42,568 nucleotides of DNA from Clostridiales bacterium (lineage in GTDB: Bacteria > Bacillota > Clostridia > Oscillospirales > Oscillospiraceae): NCBI GenBank assembly GCA_004555705.1, contig SFHI01000003.1, positions 1 to 42,568 of the forward strand. Reading direction: 5' to 3'. Positions 1 to 8,564 of this stretch are shown here, piece after piece. A program made the position numbers and the translations under genes. The first letter of the stretch is position 1; every line of letters starts with the position of its first letter. A model generated the notes under the pieces. That model was not told the origin of the DNA, searched no databases, and saw only the letters and a list, made by a program, of their open reading frames with translations.

Positions 1-36
1 ACGGAAATTCATACCAAATAACGCTAGAACTACCAC

Positions 37-66
37 TTCATACAGCAGGAATTTATGCACTATGAT
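37..66 (+). promoter_or_regulatory. possible promoter of the WXG100 gene pair
   Basis: A -35-like TTCATA (37-42) and a -10-like TATGAT (61-66) are separated by 18 bases and lie about 55 bases before the first WXG100 start codon. The -10 box matches five of six consensus bases and the -35 box four. The first 120 bases contain no gene and are AT-rich. This is a consensus match by eye only; the upstream end of the transcript could also lie outside the window. Confidence 0.35.
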
Positions 67-121
67 AGCTAGGTCCAATCTTTTAAACTAACACGAAAAA
101 CAATTATAAGGAGGATAAAAA

Positions 122-424
122 ATGGCACAAAGAATCATGGTGACTCCTGAACTGCTGGAGTCCACCGCGAAAGAAATCGAGAATCTGGCGGGTGAGTACA
201 GGACTCAGTATAACACGCTGTACACAAAAACCAGTGGTTTGGCATCGACCTGGAGCGGTGCGGACAATGTGGCCTTTGTCAATCAGATTGACGGCTTCAA
301 GGATGATCTGGAGAATATGTACATGCGGATGAATCAGTATGTTGACTATCTGAGAGCAACCGCCAAGTCTTACCGCGAAACCCAGGAGGCCGTCATCAAG
401 CAGGCCCGCGGCCTGATCAGCTAA
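122..424 (+). CDS. WXG100 family protein (WSG motif)
   Basis: This 100-residue protein is a WXG100 (EsxA/YukE-like) helical hairpin, the usual small substrate of type VII secretion. Two predicted helices flank a turn with W44-S45-G46, and the length is typical of the family. There is no signal peptide. The C-terminal tail carries Tyr84 followed by Gln88 and Glu89, so it lacks a strict YxxxD/E export motif. An AAGGAGG site (108-114) sits 7 bases before the ATG. A second WXG100 gene follows 30 bases downstream, so the two probably share a transcript and may associate. Family membership is clear; whether the protein is exported is inferred, because no secretion ATPase is seen in the window. Confidence 0.9.
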   Translation: MAQRIMVTPELLESTAKEIENLAGEYRTQYNTLYTKTSGLASTWSGADNVAFVNQIDGFKDDLENMYMRMNQYVDYLRATAKSYRETQEAVIKQARGLIS

Positions 425-454
425 AAGAAAGCATAAGAAAGGAGAACGGAAAAA

Positions 455-754
455 ATGGCAGGCGAAATTAAAGTATCAACCCAAGACCTGATAGATACTG
501 CAAAGGAAATCCGCACTATCAGCGAGAACATGGATACAAAGCTGGAAACGATCAAGTCCAAAATGAATGCGCTGGATACCACCTGGCAGAGCGCTGCGGG
601 CACAGATATCCGTGCGGCGATGAACGCTCTTCAGCCCCGTTTTGATGAGTACAAGAGAGTTGTAGATTCCTACGCCGCATTCCTGGACACCACGGCCCAG
701 TCCTATGAGACCACAGAAGCCACCGCGCAGAATTACGCAAATCAGTTCAAATAA
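455..754 (+). CDS. WXG100 family protein (WQS variant)
   Basis: This 99-residue protein has the size and helix-turn-helix pattern of WXG100 proteins, but the turn reads W44-Q45-S46 instead of Trp-x-Gly. Unlike its upstream neighbour it has a canonical C-terminal YxxxE motif (Y84 to E88), the known type VII export signal. An AAAGGAGA site (438-444) precedes the ATG. It is probably cotranscribed with the gene at 122-424, and the same WQS variant occurs in the protein at 4411-4914. It most likely acts as a secreted helical protein, alone or with its neighbour. The partner assignment is inference. Confidence 0.88.
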   Translation: MAGEIKVSTQDLIDTAKEIRTISENMDTKLETIKSKMNALDTTWQSAAGTDIRAAMNALQPRFDEYKRVVDSYAAFLDTTAQSYETTEATAQNYANQFK

Positions 755-784
755 TGTACTTAACGGTTTTACCGGCAGCCGCGT

Positions 785-980
785 AAATTGTTGTTTCGCG
801 GGCAAACCCAATCAACAGAAAATCTTGTCATCCTGAGCGAAGCGCAGCGTAGTCGATGGATCTTGGCACTTAATTGACTACAAAAGCTATTGAAATGCCC
901 AGATCCCTCGACACGGCTGCGCCGGGCTCGGGATGACAGCATTTTTGAAATATTCGGCACTGTGCGTCAAACACCAATTT
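785..980. repeat. terminal-motif repeat, TGTCATCC core
   Basis: The left end reads AAATTGTTGTTTCG (785-798) and the right end CAAACACCAATTT (968-980). These are inverted copies of the end motif seen on the other elements in this window. The interior holds a long imperfect palindrome (826-938) from TGTCATCCTGAGCGAAGC to CGGGATGACA, a type of non-coding repeat common in bacterial genomes. No credible gene lies inside. Confidence 0.6.
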
Positions 981-1067
981 GCCCATGCGGATGGAAACCG
1001 ATGATCCGAATACGGTTTCGGGTCAATTCACAAAAACACAGCCGCGGCATCTGCGGCGTTCCAGACA

Positions 1068-1100
1068 GCCGGACATTTATCCCTGGGATAAATGTCCGGC
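1068..1100. repeat. perfect 33-base palindrome
   Basis: Two perfect 16-base arms (1068-1083 and 1085-1100; left arm GCCGGACATTTATCCC) surround one central base. As RNA this would form a long hairpin with a very short loop. It lacks a U-tract on either strand, so it is not an ordinary terminator. The rest of the 981-1238 gap contains only this palindrome, a second hairpin and the ribosome binding site of the next gene. Confidence 0.7.
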
Positions 1101-1135
1101 AGGCGGCGGGGCCCCGTCGGAAAGCTCCCCTTTTT

Positions 1136-1184
1136 AGGGAAGCTCTGAACAAATTGGCGGGAACGGTTTGTTCAGAGGTTCCTT
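1136..1184. repeat. long hairpin upstream of the lipoprotein gene
   Basis: Perfect 11-base arms CTCTGAACAAA (1143-1153) and TTTGTTCAGAG (1167-1177) surround a 13-base loop. Pairing extends outward through GGAA/TTCC after one G-G mismatch. It ends about 55 bases before the ATG at 1239. It could be a leader structure, or a solo remnant of a small mobile element; there is no U-run directly after it on the plus strand. Confidence 0.5.
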
Positions 1185-1238
1185 AAAAACCGCCGTCCAA
1201 GGCATTTCCGGAAATATACAGAAGAGAGGATATGGCAT

Positions 1239-3707
1239 ATGAAAAAGTTTTTGGCTGTTATTCTGGTTTTGGCAACCCTGTTTTCCATGTGTGCGCCCCT
1301 TTCCGGCTGCTCGTCCATTACGCCGCTGCAAATGGGCTCCTGGCTTTCTCTCATTGCGCAGTCCTTCGGAATGAGCGAATTCACCTCGGATCAGCCGTAT
1401 TTTGCCCGTGTCGGAGCGGAGGATACCTACTTCGGCGCCTTCCAGCTGGCTGCGGAATGGGATATTCTGGAGCCAAGTGAAACGGTTTCGTCCTCAACGG
1501 CGGTCACCTGGCGGGACGTACTTGTGACCCTTGTCAACGCGGGCAACTTTCTGGACGCGGATGCCACGGAGGAAGAGAAGATTCAGTTTGCCATCTCCAA
1601 TTTTGATCCGGAAATCCGGACCTATTGGATGAAACGAAATATCCAGATGACCGAGGCGATTCCTCTGCTGGACAAAGCTGCGCAGATGTGGGCGGACCAT
1701 ACCTACACGGAATCCATTGAAGATATTTCCCTGGGGGAGGATGTTGTCAGCTTCCTCAATGAGGAGGATTTCCAGTACATTGAGGACGGCAACACGGTTA
1801 CTATGGACGCTTCCTACGCCCAGGGCCTGAAGCCGGGGGATTACTATGCCCTTCCCTCTGTAAAGGGTGTTTCCCAGAGCTCCCTTAACAAGGTCGAATC
1901 GGTGGAGATTGTGGATGGAGTGGCGGTTATTACCAATGACCCCACCGTAACTGAGCAGGAGATTTCCGACCAAATCGAGTCCATGCGCATTGTGGACACG
2001 GAAATGATTGATTTCTCCGACATTACCGCGATTTATGACGGCGCGGGGAATCCAATTTACCTGGCGCCTCAGGGAGGAGCCTCCCAGACAAGTGCCTCCG
2101 GCGACGATTTTTCCGGTGTGCATGTTACCACGCTGGATAACCGGACGGGAGGAGACATTCAGGCCTCCAATGTGGGATTGTTTGATTCCGTGGTCGGTAA
2201 GCCGATCACCTTTGAGGTTAACGGATACGAGGCTAAGCTGGTTTTCCAGTCCCACGGTGTTTCGCTGACGCTGTCCCATAAGACAACAAAGGACAGCAAA
2301 TACAGGGATATGGTGGAGACGACCTATGTCACGGCTGCCCTGGACAATGTTCTGCTGACAAAAGACGTTGACTTTAAGTGGGGTAAGCTGGATCATGCCT
2401 TCCTGGCGCTGAATTACGATTCCTCCCTTACCGGCGGAATCAAATACGCCGAGGTGAACAAGGTGGGGACGCAGCTGGAGCCCGGACAGCAGAAACGGAC
2501 ACACCTGAGCACAGTCATCAGCGGATATGCCAATGCCATCGGCAATTTGAAGAAGCAGGTATACGAGACAAAATACAGCAATAAGAGCATCTACATTTGC
2601 AGGATCACCATTGCCGGAACAAAGGCAGCCGGTGTGGACTTCTTCATGAAGGGCAAGGTGACGGCCTCCGGCGCGTTGGAAATTACCCTGTCCATGGGTG
2701 GAACGCAGGGAATTGAGTATAAAAACGGGAACATCCGCTGCGTCAGCAGCACGAGACCCGGTGCGTCCATGGTTGCGGAAGGGAACTTTGAGCTCACCAT
2801 CGGAGCGGGCCTCGAGATTCGTGTTTTTAAAACCCAGATCGGCAACGTCATGATCGAAGCCGGTGTAGGCGCGCAGTTCAAATACACTGCTCACCTTCTG
2901 GATGAGGAGTGGCATTTGCTCTACTCTTCGGATACCGTGATGTCAGCAAGCGATGCCAATGAGATGGAGAATCTACTCTATCAGACAACGGCAGAGGATA
3001 TCCTGGCGGTGGCGGAATCGGAGGGCGGAACCTGGAAGGGCTTCCAGGCTGGCGCAACCGTCAATATATTGAGCAGAGCCTGTATCGAGTGGGGGCTTTA
3101 TCCCATTGTGACGATTTCCGGAGAAATAACGCCTCTGAGCAAGAGTGCGTCCTTCTCTCTGTTTAACAAGGATAAGATACTGCTCCATGGACATATTGAC
3201 ATCCCGAACAGTCTGTCGGACGCGCTGGCAGCCGAAAGCTTTGGGCAATCGTTGCTTACAATGCTGGGAGTCAATCAGGAATGTCACTACAAATTCAAGC
3301 CCTGGGACACAGAGGAAGGGGAAACCGAAGAAACCACAGAGGGAACTACGGAAACCACGGAGGAGACCCAGGAGAGCGATCCGATTCTGACGTCGGATGC
3401 CATTATGCTGTCCAATATCAGAATATTCCTGGATAAGAATCAGTCCGCGGAGCTCAGGGTTACGGGACTGCCCAAGGGATATACCATCAATGACCTTGTT
3501 GCGAAAACGGAGAACGCTTCCATCGCGTCTGTGGACATTGCGGCGGGCCGGGTATATGCCGGAGAAACCGCCGGAACGGTTCAGATTACCATCAGTACAT
3601 CCGACGGCAAGTTTACGGCCTTCTGCGCGGTAACCGTGGCGGATGACGCGCCGCAGGGCTTTGTTGGGTTGTCTATGCGGGTCCCGGGAGAAGAGACTGC
3701 CCTATGA
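1239..3707 (+). CDS. large lipoprotein with C-terminal Ig-like domain
   Basis: This 822-residue protein starts with a lipoprotein signal peptide: Lys-Lys, a hydrophobic stretch and the lipobox L21-S22-G23-C24, so it should be anchored to the outer face of the membrane. The middle (about 100-690) is beta-rich and matches no family I recognise. A Thr/Glu-rich linker (about 693-713) leads to a C-terminal segment (about 715-805) that looks like a BIG2/Ig-like domain. A GAGAGGA site (1224-1230) fixes the ATG at 1239; an ATG at 1232 is in another frame. The next gene overlaps its stop by four bases, so the two are translationally coupled. Its place ahead of the FHA/kinase/phosphatase genes suggests a cell-surface role for that system, but the function is unknown. 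Confidence 0.8.
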   Translation: MKKFLAVILVLATLFSMCAPLSGCSSITPLQMGSWLSLIAQSFGMSEFTSDQPYFARVGAEDTYFGAFQLAAEWDILEPSETVSSSTAVTWRDVLVTLVNAGNFLDADATEEEKIQFAISNFDPEIRTYWMKRNIQMTEAIPLLDKAAQMWADHTYTESIEDISLGEDVVSFLNEEDFQYIEDGNTVTMDASYAQGLKPGDYYALPSVKGVSQSSLNKVESVEIVDGVAVITNDPTVTEQEISDQIESMRIVDTEMIDFSDITAIYDGAGNPIYLAPQGGASQTSASGDDFSGVHVTTLDNRTGGDIQASNVGLFDSVVGKPITFEVNGYEAKLVFQSHGVSLTLSHKTTKDSKYRDMVETTYVTAALDNVLLTKDVDFKWGKLDHAFLALNYDSSLTGGIKYAEVNKVGTQLEPGQQKRTHLSTVISGYANAIGNLKKQVYETKYSNKSIYICRITIAGTKAAGVDFFMKGKVTASGALEITLSMGGTQGIEYKNGNIRCVSSTRPGASMVAEGNFELTIGAGLEIRVFKTQIGNVMIEAGVGAQFKYTAHLLDEEWHLLYSSDTVMSASDANEMENLLYQTTAEDILAVAESEGGTWKGFQAGATVNILSRACIEWGLYPIVTISGEITPLSKSASFSLFNKDKILLHGHIDIPNSLSDALAAESFGQSLLTMLGVNQECHYKFKPWDTEEGETEETTEGTTETTEETQESDPILTSDAIMLSNIRIFLDKNQSAELRVTGLPKGYTINDLVAKTENASIASVDIAAGRVYAGETAGTVQITISTSDGKFTAFCAVTVADDAPQGFVGLSMRVPGEETAL

Positions 3708-4393
3708 TTCTGAAGGTATATATGGAGATATGCGACCCCGGCGTCACCCGGTTCCGCCACAGTGTGCAGGACCTTCAGGGCCGGGAGATCGCGGTGGGTA
3801 CGAACAAGCAGCCTGGGGCTACTCTGGCACTGAAGCATAACGGAAACGTTTTTATCTACCCGAAAAAGATCGTTACAATGGAGGGGTCCGAGTTTCCATT
3901 CCGGTATCCTCTGTCAAAGTGGAAGAAAAACTATGGATATGAGGTTCTCTGCCGGGACGAACCGGTTATGCGGACCTATACGGAAGCGGCGGTATGCCAA
4001 AAGAAATTCCTGTTCAAAAAAAACCTGATTTTTAATGTGTATCAGTATCACGGACAGACCTTCCTCTGCTTCCGGGTGGGACTGGCGGAGGGCCCCTCGC
4101 ACTACTATTTTGTGAAAACGCCCCAGGGGGAAACCGTAGCCGCCATCGAGCGGCATACCGACGCGGAGGATGACCGCAGGGCTACGGTTTACATCAAGAA
4201 CCCCGATAACCTGGAGCTGGTGCTTCTCGTATGCGGGTTTGAGATCATGCAGGTACAGCACAAACCCAATGACGTTACGGAAGTTATCGATTATTCCGCG
4301 GGAAGGTATTACTCCATGCTGGAAGAAGAAAAAGCGCAGTTTGACAAAGACTTTATCCCCGCTGTCAAAGCATTGGACAGAATTTACGACTAA
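3704..4393 (+). CDS. hypothetical protein, beta-rich
   Basis: This 229-residue soluble protein has no signal peptide or membrane segment. Its ATG overlaps the stop of the lipoprotein gene (ATGA, 3704-3707), which implies coupled translation. Alternating hydrophobic and charged residues suggest mainly beta structure, with a short helical C-terminus rich in Glu and Lys. I do not recognise the family. A resemblance to tubby/LURP-one-like single-domain barrels crossed my mind but rests on no specific motif. The context places it in the cytoplasmic part of the WXG100/FHA/kinase island. Confidence 0.75.
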   Translation: MILKVYMEICDPGVTRFRHSVQDLQGREIAVGTNKQPGATLALKHNGNVFIYPKKIVTMEGSEFPFRYPLSKWKKNYGYEVLCRDEPVMRTYTEAAVCQKKFLFKKNLIFNVYQYHGQTFLCFRVGLAEGPSHYYFVKTPQGETVAAIERHTDAEDDRRATVYIKNPDNLELVLLVCGFEIMQVQHKPNDVTEVIDYSAGRYYSMLEEEKAQFDKDFIPAVKALDRIYD

Positions 4394-4410
4394 TCCCGGA
4401 GGTGGAGAAA

Positions 4411-4914
4411 ATGGCGGTCAATGTGACGCAGGCGAATTATCAGGCGGCTCAGATCGAGGGGAAGATGCAGCAGCTCAGGAATGCCAGGGGCGCGCTCTCT
4501 TCCTACCGTTCGGAGCTCCAGGGAAACTGGCAGAGCCAGGAGGTGGGGCTGATCCTTCAGAGTGTGGACGCTGAGATCGCCGAGCTGGACAGGCTGCTGG
4601 GAACCCTGAACAATCTGGCCGCGGATATCCGCAAGGCGGCTGCAGACATCCAGCGGGAGGAGGAAGCCGCGGCCCGGGCTGCGGCGGAGAGAGCCGCCCG
4701 GCAGCGCCAGCAGGCCCAGGCCCGCAGCGCCTACAACGCGGCCTGTGAGAATCTGGACGCCATCACCCGGGAGCGCAATGAGATCGTCCTGCGGATGCAA
4801 AACACCCGCTCCTTAAAAACCATGGCCCAGCTGAACGAGCAGCTGGCGGAAATTGACCGGCGGCTGGAGCAGGCCCAGCAGGAATGCGACCGCTGCCGCC
4901 TGGCGCTGGGGTGA
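4411..4914 (+). CDS. WXG100-like coiled-coil protein
   Basis: This 167-residue protein is nearly all helical. The first 80 residues resemble a WXG100 hairpin with W40-Q41-S42 at the turn, the same WQS variant as the protein at 455-754. A long Ala/Arg/Glu/Gln-rich coiled coil (about 80-167) follows. A GTG nine bases upstream is in frame, but it is part of the ribosome binding site (GGAGG at 4398-4402), so I chose the ATG at 4411. The next gene starts 9 bases after the stop. It may be a type VII-associated chaperone, adaptor or substrate; this is inferred from fold and neighbours only. Confidence 0.75.
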   Translation: MAVNVTQANYQAAQIEGKMQQLRNARGALSSYRSELQGNWQSQEVGLILQSVDAEIAELDRLLGTLNNLAADIRKAAADIQREEEAAARAAAERAARQRQQAQARSAYNAACENLDAITRERNEIVLRMQNTRSLKTMAQLNEQLAEIDRRLEQAQQECDRCRLALG

Positions 4915-4923
4915 GCCGGAACA

Positions 4924-6075
4924 ATGAAAACCATGAACAAATGCAAGATTGCCAAACGCAGAGGAATGCGGCTGCTGCTGGTGAAGGGCCTCAAGGGACA
5001 GCAGCTCAGCGAGTGGGAATTCAACGCCATCAACTCCGACGAGGTGACGGGGCTTCTGCACCTGGACGCCCGGAAGAAGGGGCTTATCTACAACCTGGAG
5101 TATGACATCACGGGCTTTATCCCCTTCCTGGAATTCCTGCGGATTCCCATGAACCGGGAGGTCTTTGCCAGGGTGCTGGACAACATTCTGGAGAACCTCC
5201 GGTCCGTCAACGAGAAGCATTTCAATCCCCAGCTGATCCTCTACGATATGGACAAAATCTATATCAACCCCTCCACCCAGCGGCTTTTCTTCGCCTACGT
5301 TCCCCTGCAGCCCTTCGAAAACGGGGGCAGCCTCCAGCAGATGCTGCGCGCCATCATCCAGCACGGGGCCTTTGACGAGGAGGAGGACTGCGGCTACATC
5401 ACGGAGTACATCACCATTCTGAACAGCGGCATCAATTTCTCCGCCTTTGATCTGGAGGAGTATGCCAAAAGGCTCCTGAGGACCGTGAACGGCCAGCAGG
5501 ACGACGGCACGGTGGAGTGCCCCCGGTGCCACGCGGTGCTTCCCGCGGACACGGTGCTGTGCAACTGCGGCTTCAAGCTGCGGGGCCTTACGGGCAGCAC
5601 CAACCGGGCCAGGCTTCAGGTCTACGATATGTTTCAGGATATGGGCGACGCGCAGACACCGGAAAACCCGCCCCCTCCTCCAGAGAAGCCGGTCACCACG
5701 CCGGAAAGACAGGCTCAGGAGCCTGAACGGAAGAGCTCCGGCAGGAAGCAGACCACGGTGCTCTCCCTCTACGATCAGGAGGAGACCTCCCGGGCCTGGC
5801 TGGTCCGGGAGCCCAGCGGGGAGAAGATCCCCCTGGACCGGTTCCCCTTCCGGCTGGGAAGGGAATCCGGCGATTATGTGGTGCCCAACCGCTATGTCAG
5901 CGAGCCCCATCTGGAGCTGCGCTGCCGGGGCGGACGATTCTACGCGGTGGACCTGGATTCCACCAACAAAACCTATGTGGATGGAACGGTGCTTCCCGCA
6001 CGGCAGGAGCAGGAGATCTTCTCCGGCACCCGGCTGCGGCTGGCCAACGAGCGGTTCCAATTCATTACGGAGTGA
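4924..6075 (+). CDS. DUF6382 / zinc-ribbon / FHA domain protein
   Basis: This is a 383-residue cytoplasmic adaptor. Residues about 1-180 fit the DUF6382 domain often found with FHA domains in Clostridia. A zinc ribbon follows (C199, C202, C213, C215), then a proline-rich linker, then an FHA domain (about 295-383). The FHA shows the expected LGRES start at about 309, the conserved Ser in VSEPH, and Asn in DSTNKTYVDG. FHA domains bind phosphothreonine, which fits the kinase and PP2C phosphatase encoded next. The linker contains a TTVL stretch (near 5754-5765) that could itself be a phosphorylation target. A second in-frame ATG at 4936 is an alternative start, as the ribosome binding site is weak. 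Confidence 0.88.
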   Translation: MKTMNKCKIAKRRGMRLLLVKGLKGQQLSEWEFNAINSDEVTGLLHLDARKKGLIYNLEYDITGFIPFLEFLRIPMNREVFARVLDNILENLRSVNEKHFNPQLILYDMDKIYINPSTQRLFFAYVPLQPFENGGSLQQMLRAIIQHGAFDEEEDCGYITEYITILNSGINFSAFDLEEYAKRLLRTVNGQQDDGTVECPRCHAVLPADTVLCNCGFKLRGLTGSTNRARLQVYDMFQDMGDAQTPENPPPPPEKPVTTPERQAQEPERKSSGRKQTTVLSLYDQEETSRAWLVREPSGEKIPLDRFPFRLGRESGDYVVPNRYVSEPHLELRCRGGRFYAVDLDSTNKTYVDGTVLPARQEQEIFSGTRLRLANERFQFITE

Positions 6076-6090
6076 CCGGAGGGAAGCCCC

Positions 6091-6864
6091 ATGGAGTATA
6101 AAATCGCGATGCACACCGACATCGGCCCGGAGAAGGCCTCCAACCAGGACAGCATGTGCGTAAAGGAGGCCTACACCCCCCAGGGTACCGTTCTTCTGGC
6201 AGCGGTCTGCGACGGAATGGGCGGCCTGGAAAAGGGCGAGCTGGCCAGCAAAACCATGGCGGAGGCGCTGTCGGACTGGTTTGAGGCGGAGCTTCCCTAC
6301 CTGCTGGCAGGGCCCGGGTACCGGACGGCGATCTGCGACAGCCTGGACGAGCTGGTGAAGCGGTGCAGCGCCCGGATTCTGGCCTACGGCAGCCGCAGCC
6401 ACATCCAGCTGGGCACCACCGTGACGGCCATTGTGTTTCTGCCGGACAATTCCTATATCATCTGCCATGTGGGCGACACCCGGATATACCGGATCAGCGG
6501 GGAGGGAGCCGCCCTGCTGACGGAGGACCAGACCCTGGTCCAGCGGGAGCTGCGGCTGGGCCGGATCACCCGGGAGCAGGCCCGGGTGGACCCCAGGGGC
6601 AACGTGCTGCTGCAGTGCGTGGGCGCCTCCAAATATGTGCAGCCCGTATTCATCCACGGCAGCGCCCTGGCCGGGGAGAGCTACCTGCTCTGCTCCGACG
6701 GCTTCCGCCACGAGATCACCCGGCGGGAGATCGGCGAGGCCTTCAACCCGGAGGGGAACACCAACGAAGTGGTGATGAAACGCAATATCGTGTCCCTGGT
6801 GGAGAAAAACATCGCCTGCGGCGAAACGGATAACATTTCCGCCATGCTCATCAGGACAATGTAA
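6091..6864 (+). CDS. PP2C-family Ser/Thr protein phosphatase
   Basis: This 257-residue protein is a metal-dependent (PPM/PP2C) phosphatase in the cytoplasm. All main motifs are present in order: NQDS near residue 18, VCDGMGG near 40, GDTRIYR near 130, CSDGF near 205 and DNIS near the C-terminus. A GGAGGG site (6078-6083) precedes the ATG. It sits between the FHA adaptor and the Ser/Thr kinase, the usual arrangement in which the phosphatase reverses the phosphorylation made by the kinase. Which protein is dephosphorylated cannot be read from sequence; the FHA protein and the repeat protein at 8561-9361 are the nearest candidates. Confidence 0.93.
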   Translation: MEYKIAMHTDIGPEKASNQDSMCVKEAYTPQGTVLLAAVCDGMGGLEKGELASKTMAEALSDWFEAELPYLLAGPGYRTAICDSLDELVKRCSARILAYGSRSHIQLGTTVTAIVFLPDNSYIICHVGDTRIYRISGEGAALLTEDQTLVQRELRLGRITREQARVDPRGNVLLQCVGASKYVQPVFIHGSALAGESYLLCSDGFRHEITRREIGEAFNPEGNTNEVVMKRNIVSLVEKNIACGETDNISAMLIRTM

Positions 6865-6878
6865 GGGAGGCGGACAGC

Positions 6879-8564
6879 TTGGCCGTATTCGGACAGGTTA
6901 TTGACGATAAATATGAAATTCTGAAGCTCATCGGCGAGGGCGGCATGTCCAAGGTCTATCTGGCCATGGACAAGCGGCTGAACAAGTCCTGGGCTGTCAA
7001 GGAGATCGAAAAGAAAGCCAAGGACCGCAACAACGAGATCGTGGTCCAGAGCGCCATTGCCGAGGCGAACATGATCAAGCAGCTGGACAACCCGGCAATC
7101 GTGCGGATCGTGGACATTATTGATAACGGCAACGTCATCTACATCATCGAGGACTTTGTGGAAGGCGAGACCCTGGAGGCTCTGCTGGAGGCCGACGGCG
7201 CCCAGCCGGAGGAGCTGGTGGTGGAATGGGGCAAGCAGCTGTGCGAGGCCTTTGACTACCTGCACACCCGGACCCCGCCCATCATCTACCGGGACATGAA
7301 GCCGGCCAACGTGATGCTGACCCCCGAGGGGAAGCTCCGGGTCATCGACTTCGGCATCGCCCGGGAGTACAAGGAGCACAACCTGAAGGACACCACCAGC
7401 CTGGGCACCCGGGGCTACGCCCCGCCGGAGCAGTTCGGCGGAAAGACCGACGCCCGGTCCGATATCTACAGCCTGGGCGTGACTCTGTTCCAGCTGGTCA
7501 CCGGCAGGGACCCCTGCCTGGCCTCCACGGAACTGAAGCCCGTGCGGCAGATCGACCCCAAGCTGTCCGAGGGCATCGAAACCATCATTCAGAAATGCGT
7601 CCAGCACGACCCCGCCAACCGCTACCAATCCTGCGTGGAGCTCCTCTACGACCTGGAGCACATCGGCGAGATCGGCGCGGGCTACCGCAAGCAGCAGAAA
7701 AAGAAGCTGAAAACCTTCCTCACCTTCGCCATCGCCACGGTGCTGTGCCTGATCGTGGGCATCACCGGCACCGTGATGCGCGGCCGGACCAACCGTCTGG
7801 ACTATGAGCAGAACCTCCAGTGGGCCCGGAACGCCTCCTCCTCCCAGGAGCGCATCGGCTTCTACGCCACGGCCATCGACATCAGCCCCGGGTCCATGGA
7901 GGCCTATCTGGGCATGATCGACGCCATGAAGGAGGACGCCTGCTACACCGTGCAGGAGGAAGAGACGCTGAAAAACAAAATCAACACCAACATGACCCTC
8001 CTGAAAGCCCAGCCCGACTACGCCAGACTCTCCTACGAGGTGGGCAAGCTCTACTGGTACTACTACGACTACGGCCGGACGCCGGACGCGGACAACCAGA
8101 TCACCCGGATCAAAAGCGCCATCCAGTGGTTTGAGGACGCGGTGAGCTACGGCACCGAGGAGGACAGCTTCCGGTTCCTGGCCTCCAACTACGCGGACAT
8201 CGGCCGGTTCAACCGGGATATCACCCTGAACGTGGCGGAGGCCTCCGACAAGGGCACCTACGCCCCCTATTGGGACAGCATCTCGGCCCAGATCGAGCAT
8301 ATGGACGAGGACGAGAGCGAGATGATCAAGCTGGAGGTGTACAAGCTGGCGGTGTACTCCATCGAGACCTATGCCCGGAAGTTCAAATCCGACGGCATCG
8401 AGCAGTACGCCATGACCCAGCTGCTGGGGACGGTGGAGGAGGCCGTGAAGGCCCTGGAAACCAGCTCCGACACCACGGAGCAGATCAAAACAAGCGTTGT
8501 TTCGCGGTTTAAGGCCGCCGAAGAGGCAATCGCCAACGCGTTCAGAGAGCAGGTGTCGCAATGA
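6879..8564 (+). CDS. membrane Ser/Thr protein kinase
   Basis: This 561-residue Hanks-type kinase has a cytoplasmic catalytic domain (about 10-270) with a glycine-rich loop (GEGGMSKVY, 19-27), ATP lysine K41, catalytic D139 in YRDMKPAN, metal-binding D157 in DFG, and GTRGYAPPEQ in the activation segment. A membrane helix (about 277-300) is followed by a helical, probably TPR-like domain outside the cell. It has no PASTA repeats, so it is unlike PrkC/Stk1. The start is TTG at 6879, supported by AAGGGAGG (6863-6870). Its stop overlaps the next gene's ATG. The sensor part is probably extracytoplasmic and the targets are probably the FHA-linked proteins in this operon; both are inferences. Confidence 0.93.
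   Translation: MAVFGQVIDDKYEILKLIGEGGMSKVYLAMDKRLNKSWAVKEIEKKAKDRNNEIVVQSAIAEANMIKQLDNPAIVRIVDIIDNGNVIYIIEDFVEGETLEALLEADGAQPEELVVEWGKQLCEAFDYLHTRTPPIIYRDMKPANVMLTPEGKLRVIDFGIAREYKEHNLKDTTSLGTRGYAPPEQFGGKTDARSDIYSLGVTLFQLVTGRDPCLASTELKPVRQIDPKLSEGIETIIQKCVQHDPANRYQSCVELLYDLEHIGEIGAGYRKQQKKKLKTFLTFAIATVLCLIVGITGTVMRGRTNRLDYEQNLQWARNASSSQERIGFYATAIDISPGSMEAYLGMIDAMKEDACYTVQEEETLKNKINTNMTLLKAQPDYARLSYEVGKLYWYYYDYGRTPDADNQITRIKSAIQWFEDAVSYGTEEDSFRFLASNYADIGRFNRDITLNVAEASDKGTYAPYWDSISAQIEHMDEDESEMIKLEVYKLAVYSIETYARKFKSDGIEQYAMTQLLGTVEEAVKALETSSDTTEQIKTSVVSRFKAAEEAIANAFREQVSQ

Noticed and set aside
1494..2915. Long minus-strand open frame opposite the lipoprotein gene
   Set aside because: It lacks a ribosome binding site and a recognisable protein pattern, and mirrors the codon structure of the convincing plus-strand gene.
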